From assembly GCA_039707465.1 (NCBI GenBank), contig CM077643.1, positions 61,692,605 through 61,756,604 of the forward strand: a stretch of 64,000 nucleotides of DNA, read 5' to 3'. Position 1 is the first letter of the stretch; each line of letters opens with the position of its first letter. Of the stretch, positions 1-9,200 are shown one piece after another. The notes beneath the pieces were generated by a model. That model was not told where the DNA came from, ran no database searches, and saw nothing but the letters and a program-made list of their open reading frames with translations. This stretch comes from Rhabdophis nuchalis (lineage: Eukaryota; Chordata; Lepidosauria; Squamata; Natricidae). The position numbers were made by a program, and so were the translations under genes.

Positions 1-385
1 TCCAAGTTACTCTTGGAAAATATGACTATATTGTGCAAATTTTGAACAAGCATTATCTTGTTACAAACATTTAATGCCAACTGCAGCATTGCTAAAACTA
101 AGCAGAGTTAATACAGATTAAAACAGAAACATTATTCAATTACTTGAAAGAAAATTAACCAAGACTATAACTTTGTTTGGAATTTTGAGAACAAATTGAG
201 CTATTTATTGAGAACAGTTTCAGTTAGGAAGGTTATAGATAGTGCCGTTACAACTAGTACAGTAACTAATGTTAAAATCTAGGAATGCAAAGTATTAAAG
301 TATTCCTTTGCAAGTTCTCAGCATAAGTGGCTCAAAATTCTCAGCTACAACATTTTTTGGAGCTCTCTTTTGGTTGTGGATTCAA
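1..385 (-). other. GSKIP: GSKIP 3' UTR, running off the window
   Basis: AT-rich sequence directly after the GSKIP stop codon on the minus strand. I saw no clear polyadenylation signal before the window edge, so the UTR probably continues beyond it. Inference from position only. Confidence 0.6.
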
Positions 386-547
386 TCAGGACTGCCCATC
401 GTTTTTCAAATCTTCTAGTCTTTGTAGTAATGCATTTCCAAAAGCTTCTCGATATGCTGGGCTTACTGAGTCTAACAAAGAGTAAACAGTCTCATGGTAG
501 GGATTCTGTAAAGTGTCATCCATCTGGTCAAAATCATAAGCAACCAC
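386..547 (-). CDS. GSKIP: GSKIP last coding exon
   Basis: Codes residues 82-134 plus stop. The acceptor is ttttgtag, and the exon opens [11 protein letters not shown]. It carries the second half of the GSKIP domain and the C-terminal GSK3-binding helix. The stop is TGA at 388-386. Confidence 0.95.
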   Translation of the reverse strand: MVAYDFDQMDDTLQNPYHETVYSLLDSVSPAYREAFGNALLQRLEDLKNDGQS

Positions 548-1147
548 CTACAAAAGAAAAAAAATATATATTTGAAAAGTAAGAAAGGATCCAGTATAAT
601 ATAAATACATGAATAAAGTAAGACAACATAACATGTTCTGCAGACCTGCCCCCTCCCCCACCTTTGGATATTTAAAAAACAATCAATAATATAGAATTCT
701 CAAGAACTGACTAATAGGTACAGTAAATGGGGTAATTAGAAAGCATTTACTGTATCAAATTACTGATTTTTGGAAAATTAATTTCTATATAAAATATTTC
801 GAACTTAAGGAAAAGGAAGTAGACTGCTTTTGTAACAATGTAGTGTTGTTTACTAAATAGTCTGCAGTAAACACTTAAAAATACATACAAAAAAGGAACA
901 TTACCCTGAGTCCTGCTTCTGTTAGCTCTAGGCAATATCTGTTCTTCTCCTTAGTTTCCACATTTATGTATGCTACCTCTTCAACACATGGGAGATTTTT
1001 GGAGACAAACATGTTGCTCACAGCAAACAAAACATCATTCACAACAGCTTCTGCTTCTATTCTCATGTCTTTCACATCTGTTCCTTCAAAATGGTTCTCG
1101 GTTCCACTGTTACTGGATTCATCCATGGAATTATAATCAGTCTCCAT
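386..1147 (-). CDS. GSKIP: GSK3-beta interacting protein (A-kinase anchoring protein), complete coding region in two exons
   Basis: Two exons (1147-905, then 547-386) join in phase 0 into 405 nt, 134 residues plus TGA. GSKIP is a small cytosolic scaffold that binds the PKA RII subunit and GSK3-beta, restraining GSK3-beta in Wnt signalling. The RII-binding amphipathic helix is visible at about residues 30-50 ([19 protein letters not shown]). Val36 and Leu40 correspond to the human pair needed for RII binding. The C-terminal GSK3-binding helix is intact at about 110-134 ([15 protein letters not shown] then DLKNDGQS). The protein is five residues shorter than the human 139-residue form, the difference lying in the acidic N-terminal stretch before FEGTD. 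The start chosen is the ATG at 1147, one base after a splice acceptor; the two codons that can be read further upstream are intron sequence. Its neighbour is ATG2B, divergent, as in mammals. Confidence 0.96.
905..1147 (-). CDS. GSKIP: GSKIP first coding exon
   Basis: Codes residues 1-81. The exon opens at 1148 after a tatgtgcag acceptor, so the 5' UTR lies in one or more exons further right. It closes with codon AGG before a gtaatg donor at 904-903. It holds the RII-binding helix. Past the donor the frame runs only eight codons to a stop, as expected for an intron. Confidence 0.95.
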
Positions 1148-1148
1148 T

Positions 1149-1715
1149 CTGCACATAAAAATATGTGTATAATATTTAGTACATATTCAAAGACCTCTGG
1201 CATTTATTCAGCCTGAACTTTTAACACATTTCTGAATGTGATGTGAATTTTCAGAACACCTAGAACTATATTACAATTTATAACAACATTAAGCAATGGG
1301 AAATTCTAAATGGAAACAGACTTTAAAAAATAACTGGATTTTTAAATTTTGAAATAATTACTTAAACCTTTATTTCATGATTTCAAAGTGGAAGCTTTTG
1401 GTGCCCTGAAGAAATTGATCAGCCAATGCTGTATTCAACACAGAGTAGTTCTTTCTTCTACTTAACCTCATCATTTATTACTATTTCCAGTCTAGGCATG
1501 CTTCTTGGTAGCTTCCTTCCCACTTGCTGCAAGCTTCAATTTTATAAGTCACTCCTTTCTTATCACTCTCCAAGAACCTCTGAGATCCTACAATCTAGAG
1601 GCCCATATTTTTCATCAATCCCACAACCCTTTCTTAGCATTTCTTGTGTGACACAACTCCCACTCCCCATGCAATCTGAGAACAATGGAATATATGTAAC
1701 TCAAGGTTGAACTGG
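1149..1715. other. No recognisable element (upstream GSKIP intron)
   Basis: AT-rich sequence between the first coding exon of GSKIP and the first repeat. The short open frames here have no recognisable family features. Most simply intron between GSKIP 5' non-coding and coding exons. Confidence 0.5.
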
Positions 1716-1800
1716 AGGACTCTGATGCTGAGCTTGGTTGTTGACTTGCCCATCTTTTATTACTCAACTGGATAATACTATCAGTGAAATGTTGGCAAAC
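1716..1800. repeat. Fragment of the repeat seen again at 18112-18223
   Basis: Contains gagcttggttgtt, then a variant of 'cttgcagatgtttcattattcaact', followed by a 'cat..cag' segment. The same order is seen in the left arm of the inverted repeat at 18112. Family not recognised. Confidence 0.35.
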
Positions 1801-1812
1801 TAAACGAGAATA

Positions 1813-2167
1813 CAGGTAGTCCTCGACTTACAACAGTTCATTTAGTGACCATTACAACAGCATTGAAAAAAGTGACTTATCACCATTTTTCACAGTTATG
1901 ACCATTGCAGAATCCCTATAATCATGCCATCAAAATTCAGATGCTTGGCAACTGGTTCACATGTATGACCCTTGCTGTGTCCCAAGGTTCAGGGATCGGC
2001 CTTTTGCGACCTTGTAACTAAGTCAATGAGGAAGCCAGATTCACTTAACAACCGGGTTACTAACTTATCAACTGCAGGATTCACTTAACAACTGTGGCAA
2101 GAAAGGTTGGGGCAAAACACACTCAACAACAGAAATTTTGGGCTCCTTTGCGGTTGAGGACTACCTG
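1813..2167. mobile_element. Palindromic TA-flanked MITE (tagtcctcgactta family), copy 1
   Basis: Starts caggtagtcctcgactta and ends with the inverted form ttgaggactacctg, flanked on both sides by TA (1811-1812, 2168-2169). The interior is a long imperfect hairpin of phrases such as 'cacttaacaac'. The TA duplication suggests a Tc1/mariner-type transposase in trans. No coding capacity. Other copies are near 11379, 15204, 25663, 36049, 40819 and 56737. Confidence 0.75.
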
Positions 2168-2319
2168 TATATTCATATACTGGGGACAAACATACAGTTG
2201 CAAAGCATCTGTACGAAGGCATACAGGATACTCTCTGGCTGACACCATAGTTGAGACGGAGAAGCTTCCCTGTTTCTCTAGGAATCATGGAAATTGTAAT
2301 CCCAACACTGGAAGATCCC

Positions 2320-2580
2320 AGGTGGAGAATGTATGCACATGTATCACCTCTCCTGCGAGAACTGTTTTGGTTGCCAATTTGCTTCCTGGTGCAATTCAAG
2401 GTGCTGGCTGTCACCTTTAAAGCCCTTCCTGGCTTGGGACCAAGTTATCTGAAGGACCATCTCTTGCTGGTCACATCTACCTGACTTACTAGAGCAGGGA
2501 GGCAAGGTATGTTGTGGTCCCATCCTCTAAAGAGATACAGCTGGTGGTACCCAAATGAAGGGCCTTTTCCGTGGCATTTC
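2320..2580 (+). mobile_element. L2/CR1-group LINE fragment, decayed ORF2 C-terminus
   Basis: In broken plus-strand frames it reads LLRELFWLPI, then FKVLAVTFKALPGLGPSYL. These are the conserved phrases after the reverse transcriptase domain that appear intact in the copy at 43632-44608. Stops and frame changes make it an old fragment. Confidence 0.65.
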
Positions 2581-2604
2581 CCTCTCTCTTAAATGGACTT
2601 AAAT

Positions 2605-2682
2605 GGACTCCAGGGGATGGTAGAGGACAGGAAGGCCTGGAGGAACATTGTCCATGGGGTCACGATGGGTCAGACACAACTT
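2605..2682 (+). mobile_element. Bov-B/RTE-type LINE or Sauria-SINE tail, 5' part of a split copy
   Basis: Reads ggatggtagaggacaggaag, then gcctggaggaac, then tccatggggtcacgatgggt and cagacacaactt. This is the well-known Bov-B/Sauria-SINE 3' tail. The tail stops at about 2682 and its continuation (cgcgactaacaacaacaa) is found at 3246, so another element appears to sit inside it. Confidence 0.65.
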
Positions 2683-3245
2683 CAGAACTGCAGAAAGAAC
2701 AATTACTGCCAACCTGCCTTCCATTGAGGACCTGTACACTGCACGAGTCAAAGAGGACCGTGAAAATATTTACAGACCCTTGCATCCTGGACATAAATTG
2801 TTACAACCCCTACCCTCAAAACGATGCTATAGAGCACTGCATACCAAGACAACTAGACACAAGAACACTTTTCCTAAGAACACCATCACTCTGCTAAACA
2901 AATAATTCCCTCACCAGTGTCAAACCATTCACTAAGGCTGCATTACTATTACTATTAGTCTTCTCATGGTTCCTATCACCCACCTCCTCCCACTTACGAC
3001 TGCAGGACTGTAACTTTGTTGCTTGTATCCTTACGATTTATATTGATATTGATTGCTTCCTGATTGCTTATTTGTACCTATGATTGTCATTAAGTGTTGT
3101 ACCTTATGATTCTTGACAAATGTATCTTGACTTTTTATGTACACTGAGAGCCTATGCACTAAAGATAAATTCCTTGTGTCCAATCACACTTGGCCAATAA
3201 AGAATTCTATTATATTCTATTTCTTATTCCTAATTCTATTCTATT
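2683..3245 (+). mobile_element. LINE 3' end with ATTCT tail, nested in the Bov-B-type tail
   Basis: An open stretch at about 2690-2903 reads LPSIEDLYTARVKEDREN and later PSKRCYRALHTKTTRH, which looks like the extreme C-terminus of a non-LTR ORF2. An untranslated segment follows, ending 'cacttggccaataaagaatt' and then ATTCT repeats. About 230 nt of this 3' end (3009-3240) recurs at 59160-59375. I do not recognise the family with certainty. Confidence 0.6.
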
Positions 3246-3262
3246 CGCGACTAACAACAACA
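3246..3262 (+). mobile_element. Bov-B/Sauria-SINE tail, distal part of the split copy
   Basis: cgcgactaacaacaaca is the usual terminal segment after '..gacacgactt' in Bov-B tails. Here it follows the ATTCT tail of the nested LINE rather than its own upstream half. Confidence 0.55.
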
Positions 3263-3390
3263 AAGCCGCCTTGAGTCGCTAGTGCAAGCAGGCGGCAATA
3301 TAAATTTTCTAAATAAATAAAATAAATAAAAATAAAATAATTCGGGGCAGATGCCAGCAAATAAAATAAATAAAAATAAAATAAACAACT
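3263..3390 (+). repeat. LINE/SINE-type tail with two AAATA-rich tracts
   Basis: A 'gccgccttgagtcg.....aggcggcaatataaa' hairpin, the common 3' motif of squamate LINE/SINE families, is followed by two A/T-rich runs (about 3312-3341 and 3359-3385) separated by 'ttcggggcagatgccagc'. Confidence 0.55.
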
Positions 3391-3850
3391 CTCCCACGAT
3401 GCACTGAGCAGTCGCATCGCCACCCCTGCGGTCCTCCCGTTCAACACCCTCCCCCCTCTCGCCCTTCCCCAAACGATTTCGCCCTCCGGTCGCGATGGCA
3501 TTATCTACCCGTATCCATTCTCCTTCGGCGTCTGCCCGTCGAATAGGTCTTGCATGAGAATTGCTCCCGGCCCCTTCACTAACCGAGAGGATAAGACACC
3601 CCCTCCCCACCCACCCCTTTCCCCCCCGTTCGCTCTCTCGAAACCGCTCGGCTCGGCTCGGCTCGCCTCTTCTCACTTTCCAAAGCACGATCGCCAGCGA
3701 CCGCCGGCCTGGGGGGGAAAAACAAGAGGCGCCACTTCCGCTTGCCGATGGAGCTTGCACGTGGTTTAAGGGAGAGGGAGGGAACCGTGGGACCGAGGAT
3801 CCGAACGGGGCGGACGCAGGGATGCATTTCATTAAGGATAAACCTCTCTA
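3391..3850. promoter_or_regulatory. CpG-rich block in the GSKIP/ATG2B intergenic region
   Basis: About 460 bp of GC-rich, CpG-dense, apparently non-repetitive sequence in an AT-rich neighbourhood. By position it may hold the GSKIP promoter or a 5' non-coding exon on the minus strand, but I could not pick a convincing donor site. The overlapping open frames on both strands are arginine/proline/serine rich, as expected of CpG-island DNA, and are not called as genes. Confidence 0.5.
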
Positions 3851-3872
3851 AGAACGCCGTGATTTAATTGCG

Positions 3873-3919
3873 GATTTCAGCGCATTGCGAAAGCACGAAT
3901 AGTTTAGGCTTAAAAAAAA
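3873..3919. repeat. 47-bp direct repeat, unit 1
   Basis: Unit with core 'gcattgcgaaagc' and 'ttaggcttaaaaaaaa'. It recurs 96 bp downstream with a few substitutions. Not recognised as a known element. Confidence 0.7.
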
Positions 3920-3968
3920 CCCACACACTGATAGCCGTTATAAAGTACCATTTGCATCAGGACGGGAT

Positions 3969-4015
3969 GATTTCATTGCATTGCGAAAGCGCGAGTAGGT
4001 TAGGCTTAAAAAAAA
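3969..4015. repeat. 47-bp direct repeat, unit 2
   Basis: Second unit, differing from the first at a handful of positions (for example cgcattgc/tgcattgc, gcacgaat/gcgcgagt). Ends in an A-run. Confidence 0.7.
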
Positions 4016-4026
4016 AAAAAAGGATA

Positions 4027-4137
4027 GAGATCTTCAAACTTGGAAACTTTAAGCCTTATGGACTTCAACTCCCAGAATTCTCCAGCCTGCATAGCTAAGT
4101 CCACAAGGCTTAAAGTTGCCAAGCTTGGGAACCCCTG
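4027..4137. mobile_element. Fold-back hAT-type MITE
   Basis: Left arm 'caaacttggaaactttaagc', with 'acttcaactcccagaattct' inside; right arm 'gcttaaagttgccaagcttg' ending in acccctg. Same family as 4177-4265 and 28859-28993. The left terminus is eroded. Confidence 0.6.
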
Positions 4138-4176
4138 ATCAAGGGTCTTCTGCCTGAGCAGGCGGCCAGACTAGAC

Positions 4177-4265
4177 AAGAGGTCCCCAAACTTGGCAACT
4201 TTAAGACTTGTGGACTTCAACTCCCAGAAATCTCCAGCCAGCTCTGCCAAGTTTGGGAACCTCTG
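4177..4265. mobile_element. Fold-back hAT-type MITE with target duplication
   Basis: Arms 'aggtccccaaacttggcaac' and 'gccaagtttgggaacctctg'. Flanked by gactagac and aactagac, a 7/8 match to the 8-bp duplication typical of hAT elements. Confidence 0.65.
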
Positions 4266-4614
4266 AACTAGACGATCTCTAAGATCCCTTCCAATGCTGT
4301 CATTTTGTTAAAACCTTGCATTCATCTTCACTTCGGATTTAGTTCTGTCTTTTCAATAATCAATAATTTCAATAATTTAATTTGTTGACCGCTCCCTCTC
4401 CCCAAAGGGACTCGGAGCGGTGCATTTTATAAGTATTTCCACCCAACTAATAGAACATCTTTTTTTTTAAAGACAGCTGTAGAGGAATGGTGGGAAGCCT
4501 TCGAATAATCTCCCCGCAGGCGCTTGCGAATATTTTTTTACGCCAATGTAGACTTGCAAGCTAAGAACCTCCGCCACTCCTCTTTTTTCGTATCTCTACA
4601 TTCAAAGGCCTGCG

Positions 4615-4624
4615 GTCACGTGAC
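4615..4624. promoter_or_regulatory. CLEAR-type E-box (TFEB/TFE3/MITF consensus)
   Basis: Reads GTCACGTGAC, the exact 10-bp palindromic CLEAR consensus, which contains the E-box CACGTG. It lies inside the CpG island about 350 bp before the likely ATG2B start site. USF and MYC/MAX proteins bind the same core, so the factor is not decided by sequence alone. Confidence 0.6.
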
Positions 4625-4801
4625 TTCCCCGGGTCCACTTCCCCGGGCCTCCTCCTCCTCTCCCTTCCGAGCCCCAGAAGATGACGAGGCTTCTTCGCAA
4701 GACTTGACGTCCTCCGAAGCGTGGCTACGCGACCCAAGCTCTGAGCGGCGCAACGACTTCAGCCTCGCCGCCCCCCTAGACAGTGGGGCGGGGAAAGGGG
4801 G

Positions 4802-4803
<2 letters not shown>

Positions 4804-4833
<30 letters not shown>
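4804..4833. repeat. (GA)n microsatellite in the promoter
   Basis: About 30 bp of uninterrupted GA dinucleotides inside the CpG island. Confidence 0.95.
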
Positions 4834-4837
<4 letters not shown>

Positions 4838-4964
4838 GAAAAAAACAACCTCGCGGCGAAGGACGGCGAGAAAGGTTTTGGGGAGGGGAGGGAGCCGAAG
4901 ACCGTGAAAACCTCCCACGCCTGGCCCTTTAAATTTCCTTGGGGAGGGGGGGCAGGCTTCGGAG

Positions 4965-4975
4965 AAGATGGCGGC
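4965..4975 (+). promoter_or_regulatory. YY1-type initiator-proximal element
   Basis: AAGATGGCGGC matches the YY1 core that commonly sits just downstream of start sites in CpG-island promoters, on the strand expected for ATG2B. It suggests transcription begins near 4950. Confidence 0.55.
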
Positions 4976-4982
4976 GGTTTGA
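4968..4982 (+). other. Upstream ORF 1 in the ATG2B leader (4 codons plus stop)
   Basis: ATG GCG GCG GTT TGA, overlapping the YY1-like element. It matters only if transcription starts upstream of it. Confidence 0.5.
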
Positions 4983-4990
4983 GAGGCGAG

Positions 4991-5062
4991 ATGGAACCGC
5001 TTGCTCCCGCCGTTGCGGCGGTGCTCTTACGACGTGAAGCCTCCTCGGACAGGACTGACTAG
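4991..5062 (+). other. Upstream ORF 2 in the ATG2B leader (23 codons plus stop)
   Basis: An ATG in the context gcgagATGg opens 23 codons (MEPLAPAVAAVLLRREASS...) ending at TAG 5060-5062, well before the main start. The preceding G at -3 and G at +4 make a fairly strong initiation context. A candidate translational brake, by inference. Confidence 0.5.
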
Positions 5063-5150
5063 ACGAGCCAGGAGGCTCCTTCTGACCACTAACCGAGACC
5101 CCCGGACGGGTCCCCTTTCCCTCTCAAGCAGGTTTATTATCCCAGTCTAA

Positions 5151-5165
5151 CCCCCCCCCCCCCCC
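5151..5165. repeat. Homopolymeric C15 run in the ATG2B leader
   Basis: Fifteen consecutive C residues. Length is likely polymorphic and prone to sequencing error. Confidence 0.9.
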
Positions 5166-5382
5166 TTTCAACTCTCTGACATTCAGTGACAGCCTCCGCA
5201 CACGCCCCTTTCTGGAGTTCCTGGCTGGTGGGGCTGTCAACCCCTCCGTCTCTCCCCCACCCACCCATTTTCGTCCTCTTGAACAGACCCCCGTCAGGCA
5301 ACTCCCGAAGACCGGTTTTGTGGGTTCCTGGCTCCCCTCTTCCAGCACCCGCATCTCTTTCCCTTTGACTTCCCTGCACTTC

Positions 5383-5385
<3 letters not shown>

Positions 5386-5420
<35 letters not shown>
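5386..5420. repeat. (TC)n tract directly before the ATG2B start codon
   Basis: About 35 bp of TC dinucleotides ending nine bases before ATG 5430, so it should be in the mRNA leader as a pyrimidine tract. No usable AG follows before the ATG, so I do not read it as a splice acceptor. Confidence 0.9.
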
Positions 5421-5421
<1 letters not shown>

Positions 5422-5429
5422 TGGCCACC

Positions 5430-5591
5430 ATGCCTTGGCCCTTCTCGGAGTCGATCAAAAAAAGGGCCTGCAGGTATCTGCTGCAGAGGTACCTGGGCCA
5501 CTTTCTCCAGGAGAAGCTCAGCTTGGAGCAGCTCACGCTGGATCTTTACCAAGGGACAGGCTGCTTGGCACAGGTGCCTCTAGACAAATGG
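5430..5591 (+). CDS. ATG2B: ATG2B coding exon 1
   Basis: Residues 1-54, from a strong Kozak ATG to codon TGG before gtaagt, phase 0. Encodes the first helix and strand of the chorein_N domain, where lipid enters the groove. The following intron (5592-11115) is the longest at the 5' end. Confidence 0.97.
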
Positions 5592-6134
5592 GTAAGTGAT
5601 CCAGTTCCAGCTGGCAAAATGAGGATTTTTGACAGGTGTTTGTTTCGGTTTCCTGCTCCTCTTCTCATTATTGTTCTGATTATCGTTCCCTTGACAAAAA
5701 TATTGGAGAGTGCTAGAGCGTATTGAGCAAGGGTGAAATTCAGCAAGTTCTGACGGGTTCTGAAGAACCAATAGCGGAAATTTTGAGTACAGAGAACTGG
5801 AAAATACCACCTCTGGCTGGCCCCAGAGTGGGGTGGGAATGGAGATTTTGCAATATCCTTCCCCTAGGAGTGGGGAGGGAATAGGGATTTTACAGTGTCC
5901 TTCCCCTGCCCTGCCCACCAAGCCACACCCACAGAACCGGTAGTAAAAAAATAATAATTTCACCACTGGTATTGAAGCTGTTTGGAGTAATCCAGGTTTG
6001 ATAAGATGTAAAAACATTTACCTGTGAGTGATGTCTCATTCCCAAATAATTTGGATCATAATCCAAGTACTTATTTCTATCCTTTTGAATTGAAGCCATC
6101 ATGAAGGCATTAAAGTAATATATATATATACAAG

Positions 6135-6216
<82 letters not shown>

Positions 6217-9200
6217 CTTGAGAGGAAAAAAAGGGAATGATAAAAGAAATGGAAAATGGTTGCCTCATTCGGGTTGTTTTCAGTTGGTTCACGTGGAAGA
6301 AGTGCAAATTCATGTTAGAGTTAACTTCTGAATCAACTCACATTTTGATACTATATTTGGTCCTGCTGAACAATAATGGTTTTAAAAAGAGGCCAGGTAA
6401 GGGTAAATTATCTAGATTATAGAAATTCTAGTACTGGAAATAGTATTTGACCATTGAAAATTTATTTTGCCTTATGATTTGAATTGTGAGATGAATGGGG
6501 TAGTAGGATTACTAGGTGCCTAATTTCATTGTTTGCATGATCCTGTGAAAGTGTAATATACAATTCAGAGCTTTGATCAAATCCATATTTGACAGCATTA
6601 TAATTTAGGGATGAAGACGAGTTTAAAAAAACAATTCTGTCTATGGAGAGAAGTGCAAATCATGCCTTTATATTTTAATATAAACATCAAGGGTCTCCAT
6701 AAGCAGAAACTCTTTTGTGATTTTATGTCTCAATGTAGCTTTTATACATCAAGTATGTTTTTACAGAAATTTAGAAGGCATTTAGAAATTTTAGAAAAGG
6801 TTTTTTTTTTACTGAAATTTTATTTTGTAGAGTAGTATCTTTCTCTATTTTTATATTTTGATTGATATAGAAAATAATACAATTCAACCACAGCAAGATA
6901 GAGTGGCTGTGGGTATTTGGACCTTCTGAAGACAAAGTAGTTCCATCTTTCTGTCTGGGGTTGCAGACAGACCTGGTGTGCAATCTGGGGATCCTTATGG
7001 ATTTGCGGCTCCTGCTTTTGGTGATGCATCAGTTGCACCCATATTTAAACCTGAATACTGCTCACAGTAACTCAAACTAATTCAAGGTGGTGGTGGTTAC
7101 CTTTAAAGCCCTACATAGCTGGGACTGAAGTACTTTAAGGATTCCAGGACTGTCTTTTTCCAAAGCCTCTATCTGCCCAACCAGATCTAGCAGAATGGGA
7201 ATGCTGCAGATTCTGTCTGCCAGAGTGTCTGCTGGCAGGGACTAAAAACGGCATTTTTTGCAATGGCCCCTCCTCTATGGAACATTGTCCCTTCGGAGAT
7301 TAGAATGGCCCCAACTTTGTTAACCTTCCTGAAGGCCTAAAACCCGGACTATGTTTCGAACCCCGGGGCACTGAATTTTATTTTATGCTGCCCCATCTCC
7401 TCTACAAGGTGACTTTAGATAGCTGTGTGAATGTGTTAAGGGCCCTGTTTCCTGACTGTATTTCTAACTATCCAAATATCATGGCTGTTATGTAAATTTA
7501 TTTTGTTTCTATTGTTTGATTCTTTGAAAGAATAAATAAAATTACTTCAAATAAAATGTTTAGCTTTAATATAGTTGTTTATAAATTTTGAGTTTTTAGA
7601 AAATTTTGTTCAAAGAATCTTATGATTTAGGAATCTTAAATGTCTTTAGAACGTCTCAATCAGAAACCTTGCAGCTGAGAAAAAATGTGAATTAAGTTAT
7701 AGCTACTCACTGATTGCCTTCATTCAGTGATTGCCTTTCTTATCTGCTGCTTTTCCTTCCCATAGCTTCAGTCTGGTGTTTCAGCTGCTAAATGTTCTCT
7801 TTGGGAAATTTCATAGTGGTATTGAGCATCTCTTGAATGTTAGAGTTGTTTCCTTTCTAACTTTTCTTCTCCCTTTTAAAACTTTTAGGCTGTTAACACT
7901 GGTCTTTAATGCATTATGATAACATTGCTTTGAGTCAGGTTACCAGAAGAGGTAATTGTTAACAGTACCCACCAATGTACTTGTTGAGGCTTTCATGTTG
8001 GATACAATTAAAAAGCAAAAGCCTTTTTGTTCCTTCTATTTAGCATTAAACATCCTCAGTAAATCTACCTATTAAAACTTTTTATTTAATTCTCTAATTT
8101 AATACTCCAATAGATAATAAATGTAGACATTAAACAGTAGGCTCTTTTTAAAATAATTATAATCAGTACTTTCTGTGTTATGATAAAATGTGAAATTGAT
8201 AATGATAGTGTTGGTGGATGCAAGATAAGCTTCATAAAATTTGTTCACGTTCTTATTACTAAGATTGGATAACATTTCTGTTCATATAATATTAACGGAG
8301 ACTTCTGGAGCAGATTCTCTGTCTTTGCTTATTCTACCTTTTAATAAAATACAGAATATTACAAAGAATGTTTCTCTTGTTGCTTGAAAATGAACTTTTT
8401 AAATATTTTGATGTAGGTAATTATGACGTTTAAGGCAATTCTAAATATTGACATTTAAAAGTGCAAGGTTGAGAAGCCATTGGATTGATTTGTAAGTAAG
8501 ATATGTGTACTATGACCATACTTTATTGCCCAACAGTTGTGGATCTGAAATGTTCAGTCCACATGTATGAGACCTATTAATCAAACCGGGTTTTAGTAGC
8601 TTTGGTACTACTTGCTATTTTCTCAATTCTGCAGTTTGATTCTCTGGAATATTGCAGTCATTTTGATTGTTTTCTGATTAAAGCAAATAACCTATGTGAC
8701 TTTAGGGTATTTTGAATAAAGGTTTTGGGAGTGCAAAATTAAATACAAAAGTTTTTCTCCTTGTGACAAACCAATTAGTGGGTCTAATTCTGCCTAATGC
8801 AAATTCATATTCTGATTCATATGTAGCAAAGAAAGTCCACTTACATTGTAAAGTGCCATTATTCTAAATGGCAAGAACCCTTCTTCATTTGAGGCTACTG
8901 GATTTTTTTGATAGTCTGATGTGACTTATTTGCTAAGCTGTCTGATAAGTTGTTCATGTTTGTTGAAGTCCATCTTGGAAAATGATAAATGTAGTATGAG
9001 TCTATTCTTTGCATAGTCCTATTTGCTTATTTCAGTTACTATAGCCTAAGGATGTGGAGAGAGTCCCTGGAGAGGTACAGTTTATCACATCCACTCTTGT
9101 CTGTTTAGGCACTAATGTTATCCAAGACTAAGCACCCAAAAGAGAGATTTTTCAGTGTCCTTAGTTTTACATGATCTCTCAATGTATCTCCTGATAATTT

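Larger units (their letters stand above)
4550..5100. promoter_or_regulatory. ATG2B: CpG island, probable ATG2B promoter (possibly shared with GSKIP)
   Basis: GC- and CpG-rich block directly upstream of ATG2B. It contains the palindrome GTCACGTGAC (4615-4624), a CRE-like TGACGTCC (about 4704-4711), a GA tract (4804-4833) and a YY1-type AAGATGGCGGC (4965-4975). There is no TATA box at a sensible position. The transcription start is inferred to lie just upstream of or around the YY1-like site. Confidence 0.7.

Noticed and set aside
370..582. Plus-strand 70-codon frame over GSKIP
   Set aside because: Antisense shadow of the second GSKIP coding exon.
875..904. Extension of GSKIP past residue 81 as ...MFLFCMYF
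   Set aside because: Reading through a gtaatg donor into the intron; the conserved continuation VVAYDFDQ lies in the exon at 547-386.
3251..3832. 193-codon minus-strand frame in the first CpG block
   Set aside because: Composition follows GC-rich DNA; overlapping frames on both strands are equally open and the frame runs into an AAATA repeat.
5386..5440. TC tract as the polypyrimidine tract of a splice acceptor before the ATG2B start
   Set aside because: No AG lies between the tract and the ATG; the first AG would be inside the conserved coding sequence.
5124..5552. Minus-strand frames across the ATG2B leader and exon 1
   Set aside because: Antisense shadow of the ATG2B start and of the C and TC tracts.
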